A stretch of 64,000 bases of DNA from Pontibacter lucknowensis (GTDB taxonomy: Bacteria; Bacteroidota; Bacteroidia; Cytophagales; Hymenobacteraceae), in NCBI RefSeq assembly GCF_900156415.1, contig NZ_FTNM01000001.1:1054001-1118000 (forward strand), written 5' to 3'. A model generated the notes under the pieces. It ran no database searches. It worked only from the letters and a program-made list of their open reading frames with translations, and had not been told where the DNA came from. Shown piece by piece: positions 43,737-51,563 of the stretch. Made by a program: the position numbers and the translations under genes. Positions within the stretch are counted from its first letter, which is position 1, and the number at the start of each line of letters is the position of its first letter.

Positions 43737-46229
43737 TTAAGCACTTACTTCTTCAGGTAATTCTTCTTCAAATTTCAACTTCAGCTGGTTCAGGTCTAGC
43801 TCCTCGTCCTCGTGCTCCAGATAAAACTCATCGTAGTGCTCTATCAGGGCGTACGGGTCGCGCTTGTACTTGCCGCTATCAAAGCTCATCAGCAAAGTTG
43901 GCAATATAATCAGGTTTGTGAATAATGCAATCAACAAACTCACCGACATCAGCACGCCAAGGGCCTTGGTACCGCCAAATTCAGAGAAGGCGAATATCAC
44001 AAAACCGAAGAACAGGATGATGGACGTGTAAATCATACTCGTGCCCGCCTCTGTCAAACTGGTCGTGATGGCGCGACTCACGTGGAACCCGTTGCTCAGC
44101 AATTCGCTGCGGTACTTGGCCAGAAAGTGAATCGAGTCGTCAATGGCTATACCCAGCGCAATGCTGAAAATCAGCGCCGTGCTCGGCTTCAGCGGTATGT
44201 TGAAAACTCCCATCAATCCGCCCGCAATCAGGAGCGGTATCATGTTGGGAATCACCGAAATAATCACTACCCTCGCCGACTTAAACAACAAAGCGATGAC
44301 AATAGTTACCAACACGAATGCCAGCACCAGGCTCGAGCGCAGATTGTTGATTAAGTATTCGTTTCCTTTGATGAACAGGAGCGTCGTACCCGTCAGGCTG
44401 ACCTTGGTCTCGGCGCCTGTTTCGTCGCGGGTAAAGGTCATGGTGTTGCCCTCTTCCGTCACACTCACGCCTTCGCCGCCGTAAATCTCGTGCAGCTCTG
44501 GTTTTATTTTGCTGATGATTAAGGTGTCGAGCTCTCTTGAACCTGCGTCGGCTACTTTGAGCGAGATTCGGGCGGTCTGACCTGTGCTGTCTACAAACGA
44601 GCGCAACAGGCGCTGGTTGTCGCCGCTGTCCTGTTTGGCCAGATAGCTGAACACGAAGTTGCGCTCCGTGTTGTCAGGCAGGCGGTACGAGTTTGGGTCG
44701 CCTTCATAAAAGGCCTGCGTGGCCGTCTTCACCAGTCCCACAATGGAAATCGGGGCGGACAGGATGGGCTGGGTGCGCAGGAAGTCTTCGAGCTGGTTGA
44801 GTTTGTTCAGGTTCGGCAGCCGCATGACGCCTTGCTTTATACCTGTGTCCACAATGATCTCGAGCGGCATCACCCCGCTGAAGTGGTGCTCAAAGAAAGC
44901 TAAATCCGCATTCACACTGCTCTCGGCTGGCAGATCATCGACCATGTACGAAACCGTCTTTACTTTGTAGATTCCCCAAAACGAAGCCAGCAAAGCCACG
45001 ATGGTAAAGAAGTAAACCAAATGACGCTTGTGGTGCACAAGGTGGTCGAGAAACTCCAGAAACTTGTTGAGCGGCTTGGCGTCCAGGTGGCGCAACTGCC
45101 GTGGCGTTGGCGGCGGCAGATACGAGAACACCACCGGTATCAACACAATGCTGATGATGTAGGTCACAAAGATGTTAATGCCCGCCACGACCCCGAACTC
45201 GTACAGGATGGCCACATGCGTGAAGGTGAACACGATAAAGCCAATGGCTGTGGTCGTGTTCGTCACCAGGTTCACCACCCCAATCTTGCTAATCACCCGG
45301 GCCAACGCCATGATTTTGTTGCCGTGCTTGCGGTAGTCGTAGTGGTAGCGGGTGAGCAGGTAGGTGGTGTTCGGTATACCAATTACCACTAGGATGGCAG
45401 GTATAAGCCCTGTGAGAAGCGATATCTTGTAGTCGAGTATGGCCAGTGTGCCAAGCACCCACACCACCACCATGCTGATCATCAGGAGCGGGAAGATTAC
45501 GGCGTAGAACGAGCGGAAGAAGATGAAGAGCGTGATCCCCGTCACCAGCAAGGCCAGCACCAGGAACATCTTCATCTCAGCGGCTACCTTGGTCGTCATG
45601 ACCGCCCTTACAAAGGGCAGCCCCGCATAATGCAGCTTTATACCTGTCTTCTTCGAAAAGGCCTCGGTATGCGCCATCACATCGTCCATCACCTGCACCC
45701 GACGGGCCGAGTTCAGGTAATCGGGATCAACGGTAACGGCCAGTAAAGTAGCGCCGGTTTTTTGGTTGATGATTTGCCCGTCGTAGAAGCCCTGACTTCG
45801 CACCACCCGTAGCATGCTGTCAAGCTGCGCCTGCGTCTGGGGCATGGGGTTGAAGATGGGAGCCGTGGTGAATTTGCGGTCGGCGGTGTCTTTTACGACC
45901 TGTATCAGGTTGGGGAGCGAGATCACAGCCTTCACGCCCTCTACCGTGTTCAGCTGGTCCGACAGGCTTTTGAGTTCGCGGAAGTTGTCGAGTTTGTAGG
46001 CTTTGGCGCTCTGCATGCCCACCACCAAAATGTTGCCATCTTCACCGAACGTCTCTTTGAAACGCTGGAAGTACACCATGTCAGGGTCATCTGGCGACAC
46101 GACATTGGCGAAATCGTACGACATTTCTGCGTCTTTGGCCTTGTAGCCCATAAACGCAGTAAGCAAGGCAAGCAGGATGAGCAGCCTCAGCCTGTTTTTT
46201 ATAATGAAAATGGCAATCTTATTCCACAT
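43737..46229 (-). CDS. RND-superfamily (MMPL/Patched-like) membrane protein
   Basis: 830 residues from ATG at 46229 (MWNKIAIFIIKNRLRLLI); the longer frame uses TTG. Twelve transmembrane helices in two sets of six, each after a periplasmic loop. The second half has the GIAIDDSIHFLAKYR motif typical of SSD-containing RND proteins; the first has IPNTTYLLTRYHYD. Such proteins export lipids or hopanoid-like compounds using the proton gradient. A TAnnTTTG match lies 17 bases upstream, and ileS follows one base after its stop. Confidence 0.9.
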   Translation of the reverse strand: MWNKIAIFIIKNRLRLLILLALLTAFMGYKAKDAEMSYDFANVVSPDDPDMVYFQRFKETFGEDGNILVVGMQSAKAYKLDNFRELKSLSDQLNTVEGVKAVISLPNLIQVVKDTADRKFTTAPIFNPMPQTQAQLDSMLRVVRSQGFYDGQIINQKTGATLLAVTVDPDYLNSARRVQVMDDVMAHTEAFSKKTGIKLHYAGLPFVRAVMTTKVAAEMKMFLVLALLVTGITLFIFFRSFYAVIFPLLMISMVVVWVLGTLAILDYKISLLTGLIPAILVVIGIPNTTYLLTRYHYDYRKHGNKIMALARVISKIGVVNLVTNTTTAIGFIVFTFTHVAILYEFGVVAGINIFVTYIISIVLIPVVFSYLPPPTPRQLRHLDAKPLNKFLEFLDHLVHHKRHLVYFFTIVALLASFWGIYKVKTVSYMVDDLPAESSVNADLAFFEHHFSGVMPLEIIVDTGIKQGVMRLPNLNKLNQLEDFLRTQPILSAPISIVGLVKTATQAFYEGDPNSYRLPDNTERNFVFSYLAKQDSGDNQRLLRSFVDSTGQTARISLKVADAGSRELDTLIISKIKPELHEIYGGEGVSVTEEGNTMTFTRDETGAETKVSLTGTTLLFIKGNEYLINNLRSSLVLAFVLVTIVIALLFKSARVVIISVIPNMIPLLIAGGLMGVFNIPLKPSTALIFSIALGIAIDDSIHFLAKYRSELLSNGFHVSRAITTSLTEAGTSMIYTSIILFFGFVIFAFSEFGGTKALGVLMSVSLLIALFTNLIILPTLLMSFDSGKYKRDPYALIEHYDEFYLEHEDEELDLNQLKLKFEEELPEEVSA

Positions 46230-46246
46230 GGTCCCCAATAATTCGG

Positions 46247-46254
46247 CAAAGGTA
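46247..46254 (-). promoter_or_regulatory. Candidate -7 element upstream of the RND-ileS operon
   Basis: CAAAGGTA on the plus strand reads TACCTTTG on the minus strand, matching TAnnTTTG. It predicts a leader of about ten bases before the ATG at 46229. A clear -33 TTG is not seen. Confidence 0.38.
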
Positions 46255-46343
46255 AGGAATTTTAATTTTTCCGTGGACTTCGATTCGGGATATGCAGCCT
46301 CCTACCGCCCATTGCTGTCAACTTTAGGTATAGTGAATCGAAC

Positions 46344-46452
46344 CTGTCATCTCGACAGAATGGAGAGATCTGGATTTGTTGGAGGCAGTGACTATACTCC
46401 AGATTTCTCCCGATGGTCGAAATGACACAATAATCATTAAATTGACGGCATT
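46344..46452. repeat. Imperfect inverted-repeat element, copy B
   Basis: The left arm TGTCATCTCGACAGAATGG and right arm (reverse) TGTCATTTCGACCATCGGG form a long imperfect stem, closed by TTGACGGCA as in copy A at 36814-36975. This and the next element fill most of the gap 46230-46730. Confidence 0.75.
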
Positions 46453-46503
46453 GCCCCTACCTCTTGAGACGTTTCATACTGTTCGATTGACATACTCTCT
46501 TTT

Positions 46504-46594
46504 GTCACCCTGATAGAATCTTGGTAAAGGGAGCCCCTACCCCCACGTAGCAGAGGCCAATATCCCCATCAACCAAGATTCTCTGTAGAATGAC
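46504..46594. repeat. Second type of inverted-repeat element
   Basis: GTCACCCTGATAGAATCTTG at the left and the reverse of the right end, GTCATTCTACAGAGAATCTT, are near-complements, giving an imperfect stem of ~22 bases around a ~46-base middle. It lies about 50 bases right of copy B and shares the GTCA ends, so the two may be related mobile or structural elements. Confidence 0.6.
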
Positions 46595-46677
46595 AGGAAG
46601 CTGAATTCTATATTTCAGAATCTATTACATCAGTTCTAGCTCCTGACTATTAGATTTGAATAGATCTGTACAGGTAT

Positions 46678-46710
46678 AAAAAAGCCCCTGCCATATGGAC
46701 AGAGGCTCTC
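46678..46710 (-). terminator. Terminator of the 53-aa gene
   Basis: Read on the minus strand, AGCCTCTG pairs with CAGGGGCT (one mismatch) and is followed by TTTTTT. It is 21 bases past the small-gene stop. Confidence 0.75.
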
Positions 46711-46730
46711 AATCTCTATTTAAAGGTGAA

Positions 46731-46892
46731 TTATTTCTTTTTCCTGGAGGAAGAAGCCGAGTTGGATGATTTGTTCTCAGGCACACAGTTCGGTACCTGC
46801 TTTCCATCCTTCTCTTTCATCCCCACTTGCTCGTAGCCCTTCCAACATGGGTCTTTTTCAGAGCTGTTCTTCGATTTAGATGTGTTTGCCAT
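46731..46892 (-). CDS. Small hydrophilic protein, 53 aa, with PCWKGYEQVGMKEKDGKQVPNC motif
   Basis: ATG at 46892 and TAA at 46731-46733. The core PCWKGYEQVGMKEK plus GKQVPNCVP has two cysteines and matches a short motif (CWKGYxxxGxKxKxGKxVPNC) that recurs in small Bacteroidota and phage-related proteins. Ser/Lys-rich tails flank it. It has its own terminator at 46678-46710. Function unknown; the conserved motif makes a real gene likely. Confidence 0.72.
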   Translation of the reverse strand: MANTSKSKNSSEKDPCWKGYEQVGMKEKDGKQVPNCVPENKSSNSASSSRKKK

Positions 46893-47278
46893 AGCTTTTG
46901 GTTTGATGGTACATACGTGTATAACTCTTGGTTTGCCTCATTTGTTTTGTATTGAGCTTTAGTCTCCTACAGGTTTATACACGCTGTATTTTGCACATTC
47001 ATTAGGTATAGATTTTCACTTCAGCTACACCTTTATTACTCTTGCTAACTACAATTAACTTTTAAGTTATGCCCATGTGCATAAATTGCAATATAATAGA
47101 ATACTTCTCACTGATTATTAATTAATTAAACCCTAAATCAATCCCCTCTTATGTCCATTTTTCCACATAGAACATATTATTACTTAACATAATAATAACA
47201 CTTTCATGCATTTTAGAACAAATATGGACCATAACTAGATATAGCTTATAAATAGCAATAGCTATACCTGCAAAATAA
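46893..47278. other. AT-rich gene-free region
   Basis: About 390 bases, AT-rich, with no credible frame. It presumably holds the promoter of the 53-aa gene. I see no repeat or structured RNA in it, apart from the GlyRS terminator at its right edge. Confidence 0.5.
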
Positions 47279-47310
47279 AACAGCCTGCAACACTTAAGTT
47301 GCAGGCTGTT
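47279..47310 (-). terminator. Terminator of glyS
   Basis: ACAGCCTGCAAC pairs perfectly with GTTGCAGGCTGT around CTTAA-type loop bases, followed on the minus strand by TTTTATTTT. It is about 25 bases past the glycyl-tRNA synthetase stop. Confidence 0.9.
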
Positions 47311-47334
47311 CTTTGTAGCTATACCTAATATAAC

Positions 47335-48837
47335 TTAGGCCAGCTTCTCAAATATGCTCTTGAAGTTAACGGCTTTGTCGATGTAGCTGTGCAACTCGCC
47401 GATTGGCATGCGCACCTGCTCACGGGAGTCACGGTCACGTACGGTTACAGTGTTATCCTCCAATGTTTGGTGGTCCACGGCAATACAGAACGGCGTACCG
47501 ATCAGGTCCTGACGGGTATAGCGCTTGCCGATGGAGTCACGCTCTTCATAAATCATGTTGAAGTCGTAACGCAGCGAGTTGAAGATCTCAGTCGCCTTCT
47601 CCGGCAGTCCGTCTTTCTTCGTCAGTGGCAGGATGGCGGCTTTCACCGGAGCCAGCGCCGGATGGAACTTCAGGAAAGTACGGCTCTTGGTGGCATCGCC
47701 TTCGGTAATCTCTTCTTCAGTATAGGCGCTGCAAAGCGTCATCAGGAACAGGCGGTCAGCGCCTACGGATGTTTCCACCACGTACGGGATGTAGTTACCA
47801 TACGGCTTGCCGTCCTCATTCAGGTCGTTGTCGAAGTACTGCATTTTCTTGCGGCTCAGCTCCTGGTGCTGCGTCAGGTCAAAGTCAGTGCGGGAGTGTA
47901 TACCTTCCACCTCTTTGAAACCGAATGGGAACTTGAACTCGATGTCCACGGCGGCGTTGGCGTAGTGGGCCAGCTTCTCGTGGTCGTGGTAGCGCAGGCT
48001 CTCGGCCGGTATGCCGATGGCCTGGTGCCACTTCTTGCGGGCTTCCTTCCACTGGTTGTACCATTCCATTTCCGTGCCGGGGCGTACGAAGAACTGCATT
48101 TCCATCTGCTCAAACTCGCGCATGCGGAAGATGAACTGACGCGCCACGATCTCGTTACGGAACGCCTTACCGATCTGCGCGATACCAAACGGCACTTTCA
48201 TGCGGCCGGTCTTCTGCACATTCAGGAAGTTCACGAATATACCCTGTGCCGTTTCCGGACGCAGGTAAATGGTGCTTGAGTCTTCGGCCACAGAACCTAC
48301 CTGCGTCGAAAACATCAGGTTGAACTGACGCACTTCGGTCCAGTTGGTGGTACCGGAAATAGGGCATTTAATGTCTTCACGGATGATCAGCTCACGTACT
48401 GCGTCGAGCTCTTCAGCACCCAACAAACGACCCATCTCCACGAGCAGCTCGCTGGCTTTGTCGTAGTGGCCGTCGGCTTCGTACTGAGCGGCTTTCTCTT
48501 CGATCAGCACGTCGGCACGGTAGCGCTTCTTCGAGTCCTTGTTGTCAATCATCGGGTCGTTGAAGCTATCCACGTGACCGGAGGCCTTCCAGGTATGCGG
48601 GTGCATGAAAATGGCGGCGTCTATACCTACCACGTTCTGGTGCAATTGCGTCATAGACTTCCACCACAGGTTCTTAAGGTTATTCTTCAGCTCTACGCCC
48701 ATCTGGCCGTAATCGTACACGGCTTGCAGACCATCATAGATCTCGCTCGACGGGAATACGAAGCCGTACTCCTTTGCGTGCGAGATGATATCTTTTAATT
48801 GTGCGTTTTCTACAGGGGTTTTCTCTTTTGTCGCCAT
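47335..48837 (-). CDS. glyS: Glycyl-tRNA synthetase (homodimeric type)
   Basis: 500 residues of the eukaryote/archaea-like dimeric GlyRS, as in other Bacteroidota. Class II motif 2 FRNEIVARQFIFRMREFEQMEMQFFV and motif 3 region GVDRLFLMTLCSAY-like (SVGADRLFLMTLC) are present, with the C-terminal anticodon domain. Starts with MATKEKTPVENAQLKDI at ATG 48837. A TAnnTTTG match directly upstream (48842-48849) would give an almost leaderless message. Monocistronic. Confidence 0.96.
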   Translation of the reverse strand: MATKEKTPVENAQLKDIISHAKEYGFVFPSSEIYDGLQAVYDYGQMGVELKNNLKNLWWKSMTQLHQNVVGIDAAIFMHPHTWKASGHVDSFNDPMIDNKDSKKRYRADVLIEEKAAQYEADGHYDKASELLVEMGRLLGAEELDAVRELIIREDIKCPISGTTNWTEVRQFNLMFSTQVGSVAEDSSTIYLRPETAQGIFVNFLNVQKTGRMKVPFGIAQIGKAFRNEIVARQFIFRMREFEQMEMQFFVRPGTEMEWYNQWKEARKKWHQAIGIPAESLRYHDHEKLAHYANAAVDIEFKFPFGFKEVEGIHSRTDFDLTQHQELSRKKMQYFDNDLNEDGKPYGNYIPYVVETSVGADRLFLMTLCSAYTEEEITEGDATKSRTFLKFHPALAPVKAAILPLTKKDGLPEKATEIFNSLRYDFNMIYEERDSIGKRYTRQDLIGTPFCIAVDHQTLEDNTVTVRDRDSREQVRMPIGELHSYIDKAVNFKSIFEKLA

Positions 48838-48841
48838 GCTG

Positions 48842-48849
48842 CAAAGATA
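48842..48849 (-). promoter_or_regulatory. Candidate -7 element of glyS
   Basis: CAAAGATA reads TATCTTTG on the minus strand, a TAnnTTTG match only four bases before the ATG codon. If used, transcription would start at or within the start codon (leaderless). The -33 element is not clear. Confidence 0.35.
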
Positions 48850-49065
48850 GAAGATTAAGGTGTGATTATGCCATACGGGATTTATAGTTTTTTATCTATA
48901 CGATTTGGCACTGTACTCATTCATGCTTAGCCATTTACAACTCTACATTGCCAAATAGGTATAAGGATGCATCTGTTAATAATTTCTTAACATTGGATAA
49001 CCAGACTACTCGCCTATTTTATGGTAACTTGCGTCGTTTTTTAAAAACTCACCCAATTCTTTAAA

Positions 49066-50202
49066 ATGGCTAAGACTAAAAAGGGTAAAAAAGCAGTCGT
49101 ACCCACCCAGCCTTACAAGTTCAGAAAGCGTTTTAGCTTGCTGGACGTGCTTTTCCAGAAAGAGAAGAAGTTCCTCTATTTTATTGCCTTCTCCTTCATT
49201 GTTGCCGGTATTGTTTATCCGTATGCATCCATTGCGATGTGGGTAGGCTTCCTGTTTGCCGCTTACTCGGCTATCGCCAACGACAGTATCCAGACAATCG
49301 GTACTTTCATCGTTTCCAATGAAAAGCGGGCCTGGTACTGGCAGTGGCTCTTTATGGGTATCATCTTCCTAGGCACTGTATTTTATAGCTGGTACATGTT
49401 CGACGGCGACGTTACTTACCAGCGACTCTCTTCTAAGGGATTTGACCAGACACCGGATAACTTTGTGTTCCTGCAGCTGGCCGCTCCGATCATTCTCTTG
49501 CTTCTAACACGCTTCCGTATACCTGTATCGACTACCTTCATGCTCCTGAGCGTGTTCACGGTAAGTTCAGGTGCCATCGTAGGCATGATCAATAAAAGTT
49601 TGCTGGGTTATGTGGCAGCTTTTGGTACAGCGCTGATTATATACCTTGCGCTTTCTAAGGTGATCAAGCGTTTCGTGAAAGGCGAGGCGCATAGCTTCTG
49701 GACGGTAGCCCAATGGGTTGTTTCTGGTTTCCTGTGGCATACCTGGCTGGCGCAGGACTTGGCGAACGTAGCCGTATATCTGCCGCGCTCACTCAACATC
49801 TGGGAGTTCGTTGCTTTCGCTGGTTTTATATTCCTGGGTATGGGTTTCCTTTTCTTTAAGAAAGGAGAGAAAATTCAGGAGATTATCAACGAGAAATCAG
49901 ACGTGCGTGATGTACGCAGTGCTACCATCATCGACTTGATCTACGCCATTATCCTTTATTTCTTCAAGGAGCTCAACAACATGCCAATGAGTACAACTTG
50001 GGTATTCATCGGTTTGCTGGCAGGCCGTGAGTTGGGTATGCGTATCAGAGCGCAGGAAGGCAGCGCTAAATTGGCCAAGACCTTCAGCCTGATCGGCAAG
50101 GACATCCTGTCGGTTACCATCGGTCTGATCATCTCGGTTATCATGGCCATTGCCATTAACCCGGTTATCCAGCAGGAGATCTTTAACTTCTTCTTCAAAT
50201 AG
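49066..50202 (+). CDS. PiT-like multi-pass membrane protein
   Basis: 378 residues with about ten transmembrane helices after a basic N-terminus. In the first half ANDSIQTIGTFI (about 71-82) and IPVSTTFMLLSVF (about 153-165) occupy the positions of the two PiT phosphate-transporter signatures (GANDVANA-T and PVSTTH). In the second half MPMSTTWVFIGLLAGRELGMRIR repeats the second signature. The inverted-repeat layout and motifs suggest a divergent PHO4/PiT relative, but the His of PVSTTH is replaced by Phe or Trp and substrate is unknown. It stands alone with its own terminator. Confidence 0.72.
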   Translation: MAKTKKGKKAVVPTQPYKFRKRFSLLDVLFQKEKKFLYFIAFSFIVAGIVYPYASIAMWVGFLFAAYSAIANDSIQTIGTFIVSNEKRAWYWQWLFMGIIFLGTVFYSWYMFDGDVTYQRLSSKGFDQTPDNFVFLQLAAPIILLLLTRFRIPVSTTFMLLSVFTVSSGAIVGMINKSLLGYVAAFGTALIIYLALSKVIKRFVKGEAHSFWTVAQWVVSGFLWHTWLAQDLANVAVYLPRSLNIWEFVAFAGFIFLGMGFLFFKKGEKIQEIINEKSDVRDVRSATIIDLIYAIILYFFKELNNMPMSTTWVFIGLLAGRELGMRIRAQEGSAKLAKTFSLIGKDILSVTIGLIISVIMAIAINPVIQQEIFNFFFK

Positions 50203-50223
50203 GCTATACCTGTTTCGATAATG

Positions 50224-50251
50224 AAAAGGCCCGGCATTTGTCGGGCCTTTT
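50224..50251 (+). terminator. Terminator of the PiT-like gene
   Basis: AAAAGGCCCG pairs with CGGGCCTTTT around a short loop, 21 bases past the stop. The remainder of the 303-base gap 50203-50505 holds nothing I can name apart from the terminator at its right end. Confidence 0.92.
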
Positions 50252-50449
50252 CTATTTTATACCTGCATTGTGAATAGACAATAGCAGAAACCACTTTCCT
50301 ATACCTGTAGCAGCCTTTTCCAGCTGCATTTTCCATAGCCGCATTGCAAACTCAGTTAAACTCAGAACAGTTATAGTTGCGTCTTAAGCTTCCCTCCGGA
50401 TCGATACTGCCATGATTGGGGTATAGCTGGCTACTCTTGCAAGAAAAGC

Positions 50450-50484
50450 AAAAAAAATCCCGGCTCCTTTGCAGAAACCGGGAT
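50450..50484 (-). terminator. Terminator of the acidic-protein gene
   Basis: On the minus strand ATCCCGG pairs with CCGGGAT around a 14-base loop and is followed by seven T. It is 21 bases past the stop at 50506. Confidence 0.9.
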
Positions 50485-50505
50485 CTATGTAGAAATACTG
50501 TTTTC

Positions 50506-50964
50506 TTATTTCTCTGGCCAAACAACTTCCAGGTTGTCATTGATGAACACGCCAAAGTTCACGGCGATCAGCTGGTCTTCGTCAAAGTACAGGTCGATCA
50601 TTTCCTTTTCGTAAGAAATGCGGGTCTCGCCTGTCTCCATTTCTTCTTCTTCAATATCCTCATAGCCGTGATCTGCGAAAAGCCGTTTGAGTTGTTCCTG
50701 GCTCATTTCGAAAATACGCTCTTCCCACAGCTTCACGTCGCGGTTGGCCGTTTCGATGCAGCTCAGTTTGTAATCATCTTCTTTGTCGAAGTATAGCGAA
50801 TAGCCCTCCTCCCAGTAGTTCCAGGCCTGATGCTCAAACTCATCTTCTTCATCAGACTCTTCAATCTCTTCAGGTTCGCCTAGTAGTTGCTCTACTTCTT
50901 CCATTGTAAGGCCAAACTTGATCTTCCCAAGCCCTTTGCCTAACCTGATTTCTTTGTTAACCAT
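50506..50964 (-). CDS. Acidic cytoplasmic protein, unknown function
   Basis: 152 residues, very acidic (runs such as EEIEESDEEDEFEH and EDIEEEEMETGE). The N-terminal LGKGLGKIKFGLTMEEVEQLLGEPEE resembles the helix-turn opening of SmpA/OmlA (BamE-like) or SH3-like immunity folds, where a GLTxEEVxxLLGxP motif is common. There is no signal peptide. It is monocistronic with a strong terminator and a TAnnTTTG match at 50991-50998. I cannot assign a function. Confidence 0.65.
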   Translation of the reverse strand: MVNKEIRLGKGLGKIKFGLTMEEVEQLLGEPEEIEESDEEDEFEHQAWNYWEEGYSLYFDKEDDYKLSCIETANRDVKLWEERIFEMSQEQLKRLFADHGYEDIEEEEMETGETRISYEKEMIDLYFDEDQLIAVNFGVFINDNLEVVWPEK

Positions 50965-50990
50965 GTTGCTCTCTCGTTTTATCTTGTATG

Positions 50991-50998
50991 CAAAGATA
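50991..50998 (-). promoter_or_regulatory. Candidate -7 element of the acidic-protein gene
   Basis: CAAAGATA reads TATCTTTG on the minus strand (TAnnTTTG match), giving a predicted leader of about 20 bases. No good -33 TTG at the expected distance. Confidence 0.38.
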
Positions 50999-51056
50999 TG
51001 TGATTTACTAATTTCGGAATTAAAAGGTTAATTGATACAATGAACAATTCATTTTT

Positions 51057-51563
51057 TTAAGATTCGTATTTCGACCTGAACTCGGCCATCAGTTGCTTAT
51101 ACGTTTCATTCTCTTTTGCCTCATCCCATTTCTCTTTGAAAATGCGTGCTGACTCCGCTTTCACCGGATCGGGATCTAACGGCAGCTGATCTCGACCATG
51201 GGCGCCGCTCTGTCCTTTTTTATCATCCGGCACAGGGCCTTTGTATTTCTGTCCAGTCCGATGGTTGGCGTATCGCCTGGAGCGGGTATAGCCCATCTGC
51301 AAAAACTTGCGGGCCATATCGGCGCCCACAAAGTCGTTCTGACGAAGGTAATCCAAAAACAGTCCGTAGATATGCTCCGATGACTCTTGTGCGATCTCAG
51401 GTGTTTTAAATCGCCAATGCGGCAGTATCTCCGACTTATACGGTTCTACCAGCAGCACCCCCTGCTCTCCTTTTCCTATACGGTACAGCTCCGGATTCTT
51501 TCTGAAATCAGTTTTTTTGAAATCCAGTTCATAGTTAAAAGCTTTCTTTTTCGCTTGTTTCAT
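51057..51563 (-). CDS. DUF4385 protein
   Basis: 168 residues from ATG at 51563 (MKQAKKKAFNYELDFKKTDF); the open frame runs on upstream, but only as a shadow of the antiporter gene. The pattern FNYELDFKKTDFRKNPELYRIGKGEQGVLLVEPYKSEILPHWRFKTPEIAQESSEHIY is the DUF4385 signature. Cytoplasmic, basic, unknown function. Its start overlaps the end of the antiporter gene by 29 bases, so the two are likely cotranscribed. Confidence 0.85.
   Translation of the reverse strand: MKQAKKKAFNYELDFKKTDFRKNPELYRIGKGEQGVLLVEPYKSEILPHWRFKTPEIAQESSEHIYGLFLDYLRQNDFVGADMARKFLQMGYTRSRRYANHRTGQKYKGPVPDDKKGQSGAHGRDQLPLDPDPVKAESARIFKEKWDEAKENETYKQLMAEFRSKYES

Noticed and set aside
44081-44099. CACGTGGAAC inside the RND gene as a third parS
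   Set aside because: Only the core and right half match; it lies in coding sequence and fits by codon chance.
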